A DNA stretch of 64,000 bases from Cyanobacteria bacterium UBA6446 (GCA_002438405.1 DJOE01000019.1:372-64371), one strand, 5' to 3'; shown: positions 34,101 through 43,281, counted from the stretch's first letter. Notes: generated by a model from the letters alone, not told the origin. Program-made: numbers and translations.

Positions 34101-34906
34101 ACTTAGGCAAACCAAACCAAGAAAAAACTGATGAAGATGTTGCAAACTTAAACGCACTAAATGATGTAACATTTAACATTGAAAACGGTTCATTATTAAA
34201 TGAGGGTTCAAAAAATACCTTAATCCGTTCAAACGGAGATTTAACAATCAACGTAAACAATGGTAAAATTGGTGTTGAAACAGGAACAAGTGGTGGCGGA
34301 TATACTTACGGACCAACAAAAGACCAAGTTAATACCTCAAAATCAATCAATGTTGATGTAAATGGTAAAATCAATGCACATGCTTTAGATACAAAGAAAA
34401 CAAACGGAGATTATGCCATCAACTTAGCAAGCTTTGGTACTGATATGAACATCGACCACATCTATGCAGACGGAAGAGTTCTTCTTCTAACTGATAAAGA
34501 CGCAGATGGAAATGTTGGTTCTATCCTAAATGCCTCAACTGATAATACTAAAGCAAATATTCAAGCTAAAGGTTTATCACTTGCTTCAAGCGGAACAATC
34601 GGAACAAAAGACAATGCATTGACAGTTAATGATACAAACTATGCATACAAATCAAACTACCAAGCTATTGGCGATGTAAATCTTAAAGCTCTTGATAATC
34701 AATACAAAAAAGCAGATGTTAAATATATCATCTCAAATACAGGTGACGTAAATGCTGAATTTGTTGGATCTGCAAGAGTAAAAGATACATTCTCCGGGAA
34801 CGGAAACGTTAATGTAACAAACAGAACAGGAAAAATGAACTTGGTAAACAACGGAACTACTCCAAACACAACAAATGCTGATACTTATTTTGATTTCACA
34901 AAATAA
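31118..34906 (+). CDS. Giant filamentous adhesin, LktA/FHA-like, with tandem repeats
   Basis: 1,262 residues. A signal peptide (about 1-31, ending ALAS) is followed by a haemagglutinin-type TPS domain (about 40-240: NGVYNINPTDV, KGDIANLIF, NAVFISPNGMVVGESGVLNVGSL), then at least nine units of about 65 residues sharing N.G..GM.I.G.V.NNG.T and GD..I.G.I.N..GK, and a non-repeated C-terminal region. It is predicted to be a beta-helix surface adhesin of the LktA-family filamentous type, exported by two-partner secretion. No TpsB pore gene lies in the window and there is no LPXTG or barrel anchor at the end. The ATG at 31118 has AGGG at the right distance; a GTG at 31112 is too close. Confidence 0.8.
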   Translation: MKSINNRKMIATALVISFLAQQSFMTSALASDISGVTGNNGVYNINPTDVIGGMGFRKYENFTLSKGDIANLIFKYGKDNVSQFVNLVDNTININGLVNTVRDGKFYNGNAVFISPNGMVVGESGVLNVGSLSVYTPTQASYNAFVNNKYKGDLNKMQQGTADVKIDGKVFAANNINIIGRDAAVGTHGALIAGVANQGILTSNKASDILFNSLVNTGNIKSADSLGLQNGNIVIKTTVNDGGIDIAGLVKNNGKGNVSIQNNGTQELNISGKVQNAYGNVQIVDRQAGTTISGDISNNNGRLAINNNKGQLNITSKANISNKGDLRITNKGVGGQIIDGNVANNGLTLISSNAGNTVINGNIQNKDGMLTIVSNGSGLEIGKNAEISNNNKIKVTNTGKNGFTMNGTIKNNGSTALTNWSGDYVIGGTIANEKGKMNLSNASSNMYITKDAVISNNGDLQIINSGKNGLTIDGKVENSSTTNVWNTKGDMNINGSIENTNGKLTVTNDGNTLNVNETGKISNDKTTIITNNGIGGLNYTGSYLNSGDTIIENKAGDANLGGDLIQNTHKMVVKNSGEALNIGGTITGQDANITVYNTGKDGMVVNGSIAATGKGDNISIINKNGDMVFGNGAVSMDKGTINIANSGNEMFLSEKSSITNKDGKVLIGNSGANGARIDSYIENNGVTNITNKAGDLVTNAIIKNQNGKLEIVNNGNSLTVGGNAMISNNSDVKIANTGVGGMNIKGFVENNGSTAVSNWNGDMIISGKIENQDGKMNITSAKQSNGLHLTKEGQLLNNNSELYIQNTGKNGMILDGEVKNNSTTTLYNAGGNLEVNGLVQNKGELMVSNRGQELVVGKDAIIQNDGKTTIRNNSIKGMTIGGTILNQNDTLNIENTAGYLKTDKDSQIINRKADINITNSSGGAMTLDGSIYNVEGDNINLKNTSSRGGIVVDENALINTQGDVNMENYGIHGIRVRGKVAANDINIGNKDSHVYLGKPNQEKTDEDVANLNALNDVTFNIENGSLLNEGSKNTLIRSNGDLTINVNNGKIGVETGTSGGGYTYGPTKDQVNTSKSINVDVNGKINAHALDTKKTNGDYAINLASFGTDMNIDHIYADGRVLLLTDKDADGNVGSILNASTDNTKANIQAKGLSLASSGTIGTKDNALTVNDTNYAYKSNYQAIGDVNLKALDNQYKKADVKYIISNTGDVNAEFVGSARVKDTFSGNGNVNVTNRTGKMNLVNNGTTPNTTNADTYFDFTK
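32060..33780 (+). repeat. Tandem repeats within the adhesin gene (about 200 bp per unit)
   Basis: Coding repeats of about 65 residues, each with a GKNGM.IDG.V.NNGST block and a GD..I.G.I.N..GK block. The DNA copies are clearly diverged (compare 32281-32420 with 33301-33440), so the array is old or selected for variation rather than recently expanded. Boundaries are approximate. Confidence 0.7.
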
Positions 34907-34925
34907 AACAGTAATAAAATAATTC

Positions 34926-34966
34926 AAAAGGGTTCAATTCTAAATAACAGAATTGAGCCTTTTTAT
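34926..34966 (+). terminator. Adhesin gene terminator
   Basis: Stem of up to 16 bp, AAAAGGGTTCAATTCT / AGAATTGAGCCTTTTT with one wobble pair, followed by T-rich sequence. Confidence 0.9.
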
Positions 34967-35046
34967 TTATTAACAATAAGATGACTTTTATAAAAAAAAA
35001 TGTTATTCTAAATATATGGCGAAATAATTATTTATAGGTGTTGGTT

Positions 35047-35958
35047 ATGAAAAACAAAAAAGCATTTACATTAGCAGAAGTATTGATTGTATTAGCACTT
35101 GTTGGTTTTCTGTTCACTTTGACAATTCCAAATTTAGTGCAAAAACAAGGCTCACTTGAATACATAAAAAAAGCTAAACAAATGCAAAAAGATTTACAAA
35201 CAGCTCTAACAGAAGTTGCTGCAATAAACGAAAACAAAAATCCTGATGATTGGGATTCTGTAAGAACCAGCGAAAACAAAGCAGAAGCAATTACAAATGA
35301 ATTATCTAAGAAAATAAAGATTTTGTCATTTTGCGGAAGTTCACCTCTTGGTTGTTTTGCACCTAAAGGATACCGAACATTAAGCGGACGCTCAACAAAT
35401 GCAGTTTTTCAACCCCTAAAACCAAACCGTTTAACAATAGACAAAGAATTTCAACTAGAAGATGCTAACCAAGAAGAACAATTGGAAATGAAGGATTTGA
35501 ATGCATTCTATGATGAGAATCAAAAGCCTCAACAACCTCAATATATAGAAGCGAATCCGAAATCAGCAGTATCATTTATTTCTTTGCTAGATGGCGGAGC
35601 TGCAGTAATTAAAACCAATTCTACATACTGTGACGGATTGATTTCTTCTATTGATAAAGTAAAAAGACCACTTTGTGGAACAATAATCATAGATGTAAAT
35701 GGACCGGCTAGACCAAATATACTTGGAGTTGATGTATTTGGATTTTACATTTCAGGGACATCACTTGTGCCAATGGGATTTTATGGTGATGATTTTTCAT
35801 TCAATTCAAACTGTTTGAGAAATAATATGAAAAATAGTGAAAATGGTCTGGCATGTACTGCTTGGGCATTAACAAACAAAAACATGGATTATAGAAAATG
35901 CGCCGCAGGTGATGTAATAGATTGGACAACATCAACAACTTGTGATAACACGCCATAG
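35047..35958 (+). CDS. Type IV pilin-like (prepilin-type) protein
   Basis: 303 residues. The N-terminus MKNKKAFTLAEVLIVLALVGFLFTLTIP is a type III prepilin signal: cleavage is expected after Ala6 before Phe-Thr-Leu-x-Glu, with Glu at position 5 of the mature chain and a hydrophobic helix. The rest is a soluble domain of about 270 residues with Cys pairs and a C-terminal CAAGDVIDWTTSTTCDN. AGG eight bases upstream of the ATG at 35047 fixes the start. Probably a minor pilin or pseudopilin of a type IV pilus or secretion system; no pilus assembly gene is adjacent. Confidence 0.85.
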   Translation: MKNKKAFTLAEVLIVLALVGFLFTLTIPNLVQKQGSLEYIKKAKQMQKDLQTALTEVAAINENKNPDDWDSVRTSENKAEAITNELSKKIKILSFCGSSPLGCFAPKGYRTLSGRSTNAVFQPLKPNRLTIDKEFQLEDANQEEQLEMKDLNAFYDENQKPQQPQYIEANPKSAVSFISLLDGGAAVIKTNSTYCDGLISSIDKVKRPLCGTIIIDVNGPARPNILGVDVFGFYISGTSLVPMGFYGDDFSFNSNCLRNNMKNSENGLACTAWALTNKNMDYRKCAAGDVIDWTTSTTCDNTP

Positions 35959-35980
35959 CTTTATAATTTTATTTTCAGAT

Positions 35981-36018
35981 ACAAAGATGGCGAAATCGAA
36001 AGATTTCGCCATCTTTGT
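35981..36018. terminator. Bidirectional terminator with 17-bp perfect stem
   Basis: A 17-bp perfect stem (35981-35997 / 36002-36018) closed by a GAAA tetraloop. It serves the pilin-like gene and the convergent lipoprotein gene. Confidence 0.92.
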
Positions 36019-36038
36019 TGTTTAACATTTTTATTCTT

Positions 36039-36902
36039 TTAATTATCTATTCTTTTTTGAGTATCGTGTTTAATAATTTTTCTTGCAAGTAAAACCAAAG
36101 CGAGAATACCAATTAAAATAACAAATGCAATTGCAAAACCACTATACTGAACGTATTGCAATTTGATTACGGTTGGAGCATCTTGTGAAATATTCCAAGT
36201 GTAAACATTTCCTGAAACTGAATCTGCGTTATTTGAAGATGCAAAAGTCGGAACTTTCACACTAAATGAAGCTTTCAAATCTTTAAGACTTTGTTCTTTT
36301 TTTGTTTCTTCTTTTTGTTGAAGATTTTTATTCACAAATTCTTTTGTTGATTCATCAAGATTTTGCGCAAAAATATCTTCTTTAGCGGAATCATCAACAT
36401 CATATTCTGATGGATCGCCATACTCTTTCAAATAAACAGGATCTAAGCCCTCAGCTCTTTTAATTTGTTTAGCTTTTTCAGCCTTTTTAACTTTTTTAAT
36501 TTGATTTTTTAAATTGTAAGTTGCATCAATATTAAAAGATGAAACTAAGAAACTCTTTTTAACTTCAATAAATCTGCCACTTGGCAAATTAGATTTAAAA
36601 CCAAGAGATGATAAATCTAAATCATCATATTTTAAATCTTTAACAGATTTTGATGCGGTAATTGTTGATAATTTTTTACCGAAAGCTTCTTGCGAAGTGT
36701 ATAACGGATCTAAAAATTTTGCATAATTATCAGATATTGTTAATGCCGTTATATCAGAAGAATCTGACAAATTTCCCTCATAAGTCAAAGAGGTTGCAAC
36801 ACTAGCAGAACGGTCATCATTTATTGTAACTTGAGTATCAATATTAGTACACCCTGTTAATAATGGTACTAACAAAAGAAGCGATACAATAACCTTTTTC
36901 AT
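36039..36902 (-). CDS. Lipoprotein with LppM/DUF3153-like domain
   Basis: 287 residues. A lipoprotein signal peptide with lipobox LLTGC (Cys18) is followed by a beta-rich domain (TNIDTQVTINDDRSASVATSL), a Lys/Glu-rich coiled segment (about 130-210), a second beta region and a C-terminal membrane helix (about 253-275) with a basic tail. The arrangement fits the LppM/DUF3153 family of envelope proteins known in cyanobacteria and actinobacteria, of unknown function. AAGGAG upstream supports the start, at a somewhat long spacing of 11 bases. Confidence 0.65.
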   Translation of the reverse strand: MKKVIVSLLLLVPLLTGCTNIDTQVTINDDRSASVATSLTYEGNLSDSSDITALTISDNYAKFLDPLYTSQEAFGKKLSTITASKSVKDLKYDDLDLSSLGFKSNLPSGRFIEVKKSFLVSSFNIDATYNLKNQIKKVKKAEKAKQIKRAEGLDPVYLKEYGDPSEYDVDDSAKEDIFAQNLDESTKEFVNKNLQQKEETKKEQSLKDLKASFSVKVPTFASSNNADSVSGNVYTWNISQDAPTVIKLQYVQYSGFAIAFVILIGILALVLLARKIIKHDTQKRIDN

Positions 36903-36987
36903 AATTTAAATCTCTCCTTACGTCTTCTTAATAGAGATATCATAACATAACTTTTAAAAGATGTTAAATTATAAAGAATATTTAAGG

Positions 36988-36993
36988 TATAAT
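36988..36993 (+). promoter_or_regulatory. -10 box of a leaderless promoter (rlmD)
   Basis: A perfect TATAAT followed by seven bases and the ATG at 37001, so initiation would fall on or one base before the start codon. No Shine-Dalgarno. The -35 (TTAAAT near 36964) is weak. Confidence 0.6.
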
Positions 36994-37000
36994 AAAATGT

Positions 37001-38350
37001 ATGAAAGTAAATGACGAATACACAGTAAAAATTGAAAAGATAACAAATTTAGGCTTAGGACTGGCAAGAGTAGAGGGTTTTGTAGTTTTTATAGAAAACA
37101 CTTGTCCTGAAGATGAAGTAAAAATTAAAATAACAAAGGTTAACAAGAATTTTGCAAATGGTAAAGTTTTGGAAATAATAACACCATCTAAACACAGAGT
37201 TACACCATTTTGTCCAATGCAAAAAGTTTGTGGGGCATGCCAGTTGCAATTCATCGACTATGATTACCAACTTGAACTAAAAAGGCAAATTGTAGAAGAC
37301 ACAATGAAAAATATTGGGAATTTTGATATTGAAATTCCAAAACCAATTCCTAGTCCACAAACAAAAAATTATCGTCATAAAATTCAATATCCAATTTCAG
37401 AAACTAAAAATTCAAAAAGAATACTCGCAGGCTATTACAAACCAGCAACACATGAAATTGTAAATATTAAATATTGCCCAATTCAACCGGAAATTTGTGA
37501 CAAAATCATTGAATTTATTAGAGAAAAAGCATTTGATTACGGGATTTCCGGTTACAATGAGAAAAAACATTCAGGAGACTTAAGACACGTTGTTATAAGA
37601 AGTTCCCTTGCAACAGGCAAAAACTTGGTCGTTCTTGTCGTAAATGCAACAAAATCTTTTGAAAGACTAAATGACTTTGCCAAATGCATTTTTGATGAAT
37701 TTTACGAAGTTGTTGGAGTTTGTGTAAATTTCAACTCTAAAAAGACAAATGTTATTTTAGGGAATAAAACAGAATGTCTTGTAGGAAAAAATTTTGTAAA
37801 AGAACGAATTTTAGACAAGACTTTCAGAATCGGTCCTAATACTTTTTTCCAAATAAATCCGAAAAGTGCAGAAAATATCTTTAGATATGTAAAAGATTAT
37901 ATTAAAGAGAACTTTGAAAGCCCAACAGTACTTGATGCTTATGCGGGAATTACATCATTTGGGATTTGTATCTCAGATATTTGTAAAAAAGTTGTCAGCG
38001 TCGAAGAGAACAAAGAATCAGTTGAACTTGCAAGAGAAACTGCCGAAATCAATAACATTCATAACTTGGAAATTCATAATCAAGATGCATCTGTCTTTTT
38101 TCAAAAAGAAAAGAGAAAATTTGATGCAATTATTCTTGACCCTCCAAGAAAAGGTTGCACTAAAGAATGTCTTGATAACGCAGTAAGACTATCTAAATCA
38201 ATAATTTATGTAAGCTGTAATCCGGCAACACTTGCAAGAGATTTAAAATACTTGAAAGAAGAAAAGAACTGTACCATAAAATTGATACAGCCTTTTGATA
38301 TGTTTTGTCACACCTATCACATTGAAAATGTTGCAATTATTGAAAATTAA
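37001..38350 (+). CDS. rlmD: 23S rRNA (uracil-C5)-methyltransferase, RlmD family
   Basis: 449 residues. A TRAM domain (about 5-62) precedes Fe-S cysteines Cys71, Cys77, Cys80 and Cys159 (CPMQKVCGAC; YCP), and a SAM-dependent methyltransferase domain with GPNTFFQINPKSAE, LDAYAGITSFGI, DPPRKGC and the nucleophile loop VSCNPATLARDL. It adds a 5-methyl to uracil in 23S rRNA (U1939 or U747 class) or possibly tRNA; the target cannot be decided here. Leaderless promoter upstream. Its 3' end overlaps the convergent next gene by four bases. Confidence 0.9.
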   Translation: MKVNDEYTVKIEKITNLGLGLARVEGFVVFIENTCPEDEVKIKITKVNKNFANGKVLEIITPSKHRVTPFCPMQKVCGACQLQFIDYDYQLELKRQIVEDTMKNIGNFDIEIPKPIPSPQTKNYRHKIQYPISETKNSKRILAGYYKPATHEIVNIKYCPIQPEICDKIIEFIREKAFDYGISGYNEKKHSGDLRHVVIRSSLATGKNLVVLVVNATKSFERLNDFAKCIFDEFYEVVGVCVNFNSKKTNVILGNKTECLVGKNFVKERILDKTFRIGPNTFFQINPKSAENIFRYVKDYIKENFESPTVLDAYAGITSFGICISDICKKVVSVEENKESVELARETAEINNIHNLEIHNQDASVFFQKEKRKFDAIILDPPRKGCTKECLDNAVRLSKSIIYVSCNPATLARDLKYLKEEKNCTIKLIQPFDMFCHTYHIENVAIIEN

Positions 38351-39528
38351 TCAGCATTAAAATCGTGAGAGATTGCTTTTTTCAAATTGTCATGAACTTT
38401 ATTTAGCAAAGCCTTATCACTTCGAAAGTCTTTTGCTAATTGTTTCTTATCGCTATCAGTAAGTTTTGGAGATTTTCTTATTTCCTTATACACTGAAGAA
38501 ACTCTATCATGTAAACCGGCAAAATAATTTTCAAACATATTTACATCTATATCAGAAAATGAAATAGGTACAGAATCAGACAACTCAAACAAATCTTTGT
38601 TCTTAGCATTTAAGAACAATTTTTCTGAAACTTTTCCTCTAAACATCTGTTTAATTAAATCAATATAACGAGCGGCTTTTTGAGAATGAGAACCAAGTGT
38701 TTTGTTGCTCAAATCCACATGCAATTCATCAAGTTCTCTTAATGGAGTATAAATAAATGAAGATTCCGCATGTTTTGCTTTAGAGTAATTTGGACCAAAT
38801 ACAATAAGCAACTCATGACTTACAGGTGATTTTTTTGTATCAAAATCACGAACAAAACGCATTTGAATATCTTCATAACCTGATTTTTGAGGTTTACCGA
38901 TTGAATACTTCAATTCTTCAGGTAATTTTGTTACTTGGTCAGCAACATCATCAAGTCTTATATCTAAATCAGGAACAGTTTTTTCTAAATCTAATTTCTT
39001 TGCTTCTTCTTCTGTTGGTATATAACCTCTTTTCATTAAATCTTTAATAGACATTTTTTCTGTACCGAGAACATAACCACGTTTTTTCATCTCTACAAGT
39101 AATGAATTCAAAGAATCTAAATCATAAGGATTGTTGCAATATAATGTTGCTCGAATTGTATCAGGAACTTTAAATTTTCCAGAACGAACAATTTTACTAG
39201 AATATGATTTTGGAGATTTTACAGGATTTAATTCACAATATTCTCTATCAAAAGAAAAACCTTTGTCTTTCAATTTAAATGCAACGGATTCCAAAATATC
39301 CAAATAAGTAATTGCTAAACGTTTTAATCTTGGAGTATCTGCTGCAACTTGAGCTTCTAAAAAGTCTGATACTTTTGAACTAGCTCTTCCTATACCTGAA
39401 AAAGATACAGTGTCTTTAGAAAGGGTATTTAATCTTGGAGATGTAACATTTTTATTCTGCGCAGGAGAATTAATACTATTTAAATGGTTTGCACGAGATA
39501 ATGCAGGGGTAATTGATAATATATTCAT
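38347..39528 (-). CDS. Unknown protein with possible RelA/SpoT-like fold
   Basis: 393 residues from the ATG at 39528, with AAAGGA upstream. The first 50 residues are a polar, unstructured leader ending DTVSFSG, a style that recurs in this lineage. The body shows a pattern that recalls RelA/SpoT nucleotidyltransferases: NPVKSPKSYSSKIVRSGKF, VPDTIRATLYC, GYEDIQMRFV and HELLIVFGPNYSKAKHAESS roughly match the R/K-S-x-S-K, D-x-x-G-x-R, GY-x-S-x-H and E-x-Q-x-R blocks. Key acidic residues are not clearly conserved. The assignment is tentative. Confidence 0.4.
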   Translation of the reverse strand: MNILSITPALSRANHLNSINSPAQNKNVTSPRLNTLSKDTVSFSGIGRASSKVSDFLEAQVAADTPRLKRLAITYLDILESVAFKLKDKGFSFDREYCELNPVKSPKSYSSKIVRSGKFKVPDTIRATLYCNNPYDLDSLNSLLVEMKKRGYVLGTEKMSIKDLMKRGYIPTEEEAKKLDLEKTVPDLDIRLDDVADQVTKLPEELKYSIGKPQKSGYEDIQMRFVRDFDTKKSPVSHELLIVFGPNYSKAKHAESSFIYTPLRELDELHVDLSNKTLGSHSQKAARYIDLIKQMFRGKVSEKLFLNAKNKDLFELSDSVPISFSDIDVNMFENYFAGLHDRVSSVYKEIRKSPKLTDSDKKQLAKDFRSDKALLNKVHDNLKKAISHDFNAD

Positions 39529-39721
39529 AATAAAATAAATCCTTTCAAAAAAATATAATGATACTGAACAATTATTATTTACAATTAATTGTATTAATTT
39601 GGCAAATTGTAACATAAATTTACATGTTTAAATTTGGGTCAAAATATATGTTTGTATTATCATGAAATATGTACAGTTATAATTAAGTAATAGCGCATAT
39701 AAATAAGGAGGGTTACTAATT

Positions 39722-42700
39722 ATGCCAGGAAAAACTATAACAGTTGATGGTAACTACGCTGCAGCGCATATTGCGTATGCTTTAAGCGAAGTATCAGCAA
39801 TTTATCCTATCACTCCTTCATCTACTATGGGTGAATGGATTGATGAATGGGCATCTCAACACAAGAAAAACATTTGGGGTGAAGAAGTAAGAGTTGCAGA
39901 AATGCAATCAGAAGCAGGTGCAGCAGGTGCTGTTCACGGTTCTTTAGCTGCAGGTTCTTTGACTTCTACTTACACAGCTTCACAAGGTTTATTACTTATG
40001 ATTCCTGTAATGCACAAAGTAGCAGGTGAAATGCTTCCACACGTAATTCATGTTGCAGCTCGTGCTTTGGCAGCTCAATCATTAGCAATTTTCGGTGACC
40101 ATACAGACGTTATGGGTTGCCGTAACACAGGTTATGCTATGTTAGCAGCTAACTCTGTTCAAGAAGAAATGGATTTAGCTTTAGTTGCACACTTAGCAAC
40201 TTACAAAGCAAAAGTTCCATTCTTACAATTCTTTGATGGATTTAGAACTTCTCACGAAATTCATAAAATTGAAGAAATTTCTTACGAAGATATCGCTAAA
40301 TTAGTTGAACCAAAATATATTGAAGAATTCAGACAAAGAGCTATGAGACCTGAAGCTCCTAAATGTAAAGTTGGTGCACAAAACACTGACGTTTACTTCC
40401 AAGGTCGTGAAACAGTTAACAAATACTACGATGCAGTTCCTGATATCGTTCAAGAATATATGGATAAAGTAGCTAAAGTTACAGGAAGACAATATCACCC
40501 ATTCGATTATGTTGGTGCTCCTGATGCAACTGACGTTATCGTTGCTATTGGTTCTGGTTGCGAAACTATCGAAGAAACAATTGATTACTTGAACGCAAAC
40601 AGAGGTACTAAATATGGTTTGGTTAAAGTTAGATTATACAGACCATTTGACGTTAAGAGATTTAACGAAGCTCTTCCTAAATCAGTTAAACGTATCACTG
40701 TTTTAGATAGAACAAAAGAACCTGGTTCAATCGGAGAACCTTTATACTTAGATGTAGTTGCAGCATTAGACAACAAAGACATCAGAGTAATCGGCGGACG
40801 TTATGGTTTGTCTTCAAAAGAATTCACTCCTTCAATGGTTCTTGCTGTTTACAAACATGCTGAAAACAACGGATTCCACGGATTCACAGTTGGTATCGAA
40901 GATGATGTAACTCACAAATCAATCAAAGTAGAAGAACACATCGTTACAGAACCTGCTGGAACTACAAACTGTATGTTCTGGGGCTTGGGTTCAGACGGTA
41001 CTGTTGGTGCTAACAAAAACTCAATCAAAATTATTGGTCAATATACTAACAAAGATGCTCAAGCATACTTTGCTTATGACTCTAAAAAATCATTTGGTGT
41101 TACAGTTTCTCACTTGAGATTCGGTGACAAACAAATTAAATCAACTTACTTAATTACAGCACCTGATTTCGTATCATGTTCAGCTCACTCTTATATCGGA
41201 AGATATGACCTATTAAAAGGTATCAAAGAAGGCGGAACATTCTTATTAAACAGCCCATACTCTAAAGAAGAAGCTTTTGCTCACTTAACTAGAGATATGC
41301 AAAAAACTATCATTGATAAGAAAATCAAATTCTACAACGTAGATGCTGAATCTCTAATCAAACAACAACCTGGTTTAAGAGGTAAAGGTGCTAACACAGT
41401 TATGATGGTTGCATACTTCAAAGTTTCTGGAATCATTCCATTTGAACAAGCTTATGAAGGTATGAGAGCTATGACAACTAAGACATTCAAGAAAAAAGGT
41501 GACGATGTTGTTAACATGAACTTAGCATTGATTGATGCAGCTATTAACGCAACTGAAGAAGTTCCAGTTCCTGCAACTTTAGACGGTGTTGGTTGTGTAG
41601 ATGATGTTAAATTCATTCCAGAAAATGCTAGCGACTTCGCTAAGAAAATCATTGAACCATCAATGAGATTAAAAGGTGATGATATCCCAGTTTCAGCAAT
41701 GAGTATTGACGGTGTTATCCCTACAGGTACAGCTTGCTTAGAAAAACGTGGAATCGCTCCTCGTGTTCCTCATTGGAACTCTGAACACTGTATTCAATGT
41801 GGTATTTGTGCTTCAGCATGTCCACACGCTGCAATCAGAACTAAATTAGCTGAAAAAGACAGCTTGAAAGATGCTCCAGCTTCATTCAATACTGTTGATG
41901 CTAAACCAAACTTAAACGGCGAACAATTCAAAGTTCAAGTTTACTGTGAAGATTGTACTGGTTGTGGTGTTTGTTTAGACCAATGTCCAATGTCTAAAGT
42001 AGAAGGCAAAAAAGCTTTAACTTGGTCTTCAATTGAAAAAGAAGTTGAAGCTTGCGAATTAGAAAACGAAAAATTCTTTGACGCATTACCTGATAACGTT
42101 ATGGGTAAAAACACAACTAAAACAATTAAAGGTGCTATGTTGAGAAAACCATTATTTGAATTCTCAGGAGCTTGTGCTGGTTGTGGTGAAACTCCTTACG
42201 TTAAATTAGTTTCACAATTATTCGGTGAAAATGCAATCGTAGCTAACGCAACAGGTTGTTCTTCAATTTACTCAGGTACATTCCCTACTATTCCTTATAC
42301 AACTAATAAAGATGGTAGAGGTCCGGCTTGGGCTAACTCATTATTTGAAGACAACGCTGAATTCGGTTATGGTATGAGATTAGCTGTTGATCAAAACAGA
42401 ACAACATTAAAATCTTATGCTGAAAAAGTTATTGCTAGTGAAAAAGCTCCTGCTGATTTAAAATCTGCATTAGAAAAAGCTTTATCTCACTGGGATAATT
42501 CAAAAACTGAAGAAGCTATCAAAGATCAAGAAGCAGCTAAAGAAATCATCAACAAATACGCTGCAGAATGTGATTGCACAGACTTAGCTAAAGTTAAAGA
42601 ACTTGAAGACTACTTCACAGATAAATCTGTATGGATTATCGGTGGTGATGGTTGGGCTAACGATATCGGTTACGGTGGTATTGACCACGTTCTTGCTCAA

Positions 42701-43261
42701 AACAAAAACGTTAACGTTCTTGTTCTTGATACAGAAGTTTACTCAAATACTGGTGGTCAAGCTTCTAAATCAACTCCAACCGGTGCAGTTGCTAAATTCG
42801 CTACTGGCGGTAAACAAACATACAAGAAAAACATGGGCTTGATGAGTATGTCTTATGGTTACGTATATGTAGCATCAGTTGCATTAGGTGCAGATAGAGC
42901 TCAAACTCTAAAAGCATTCCAAGAAGCTGAAGCTTACAACGGACCATCAATCATCTTCGCTTATGCACCATGTATCGCACACGGTATTGATATGAGCAAA
43001 ACTCAAACTGAACAAAAACGTGCAGTAGAAGCAGGATACTTCCCATTATACAGATACAACCCTGCTAACCCTGAACAACCGTTCACTTGGGACGCTAAAG
43101 ATCCAAAAGGCAGCTACCAAGACTTCATCAGATCAGAAGGTCGTTATAAATCACTTATGAAGACTAACCCTGAACATGCTGAAGCTCTATACGAAAAAGC
43201 TGAAAGCGATGCTGCAAAACGTATGAACGTTTACAAAGCAGTTGGTGAATTGATGAAATAA
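39722..43261 (+). CDS. nifJ: Pyruvate:ferredoxin (flavodoxin) oxidoreductase
   Basis: Oxidative decarboxylation of pyruvate to acetyl-CoA with ferredoxin reduction, the key fermentative step in anaerobes. Single-chain form of 1,179 residues: N-terminal pyrimidine-binding domain (SSTMGEWIDEW, EVRVAEMQSEAGAAGAVHG), gamma domain, two [4Fe-4S] motifs (CIQCGICASACP; CTGCGVCLDQCP) and the C-terminal thiamine diphosphate domain (GACAGCGETPYVK, ATGCSSIY, GGDGWANDIG, SNTGGQASKSTPTGAVAKFA). A strong AAGGAGGG precedes the ATG. Its codons look highly regular, as for an abundant protein. Expected to be cytoplasmic. Confidence 0.98.
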   Translation: MPGKTITVDGNYAAAHIAYALSEVSAIYPITPSSTMGEWIDEWASQHKKNIWGEEVRVAEMQSEAGAAGAVHGSLAAGSLTSTYTASQGLLLMIPVMHKVAGEMLPHVIHVAARALAAQSLAIFGDHTDVMGCRNTGYAMLAANSVQEEMDLALVAHLATYKAKVPFLQFFDGFRTSHEIHKIEEISYEDIAKLVEPKYIEEFRQRAMRPEAPKCKVGAQNTDVYFQGRETVNKYYDAVPDIVQEYMDKVAKVTGRQYHPFDYVGAPDATDVIVAIGSGCETIEETIDYLNANRGTKYGLVKVRLYRPFDVKRFNEALPKSVKRITVLDRTKEPGSIGEPLYLDVVAALDNKDIRVIGGRYGLSSKEFTPSMVLAVYKHAENNGFHGFTVGIEDDVTHKSIKVEEHIVTEPAGTTNCMFWGLGSDGTVGANKNSIKIIGQYTNKDAQAYFAYDSKKSFGVTVSHLRFGDKQIKSTYLITAPDFVSCSAHSYIGRYDLLKGIKEGGTFLLNSPYSKEEAFAHLTRDMQKTIIDKKIKFYNVDAESLIKQQPGLRGKGANTVMMVAYFKVSGIIPFEQAYEGMRAMTTKTFKKKGDDVVNMNLALIDAAINATEEVPVPATLDGVGCVDDVKFIPENASDFAKKIIEPSMRLKGDDIPVSAMSIDGVIPTGTACLEKRGIAPRVPHWNSEHCIQCGICASACPHAAIRTKLAEKDSLKDAPASFNTVDAKPNLNGEQFKVQVYCEDCTGCGVCLDQCPMSKVEGKKALTWSSIEKEVEACELENEKFFDALPDNVMGKNTTKTIKGAMLRKPLFEFSGACAGCGETPYVKLVSQLFGENAIVANATGCSSIYSGTFPTIPYTTNKDGRGPAWANSLFEDNAEFGYGMRLAVDQNRTTLKSYAEKVIASEKAPADLKSALEKALSHWDNSKTEEAIKDQEAAKEIINKYAAECDCTDLAKVKELEDYFTDKSVWIIGGDGWANDIGYGGIDHVLAQNKNVNVLVLDTEVYSNTGGQASKSTPTGAVAKFATGGKQTYKKNMGLMSMSYGYVYVASVALGADRAQTLKAFQEAEAYNGPSIIFAYAPCIAHGIDMSKTQTEQKRAVEAGYFPLYRYNPANPEQPFTWDAKDPKGSYQDFIRSEGRYKSLMKTNPEHAEALYEKAESDAAKRMNVYKAVGELMK

Positions 43262-43281
43262 TCAAATTTGCTAAAAATTTG

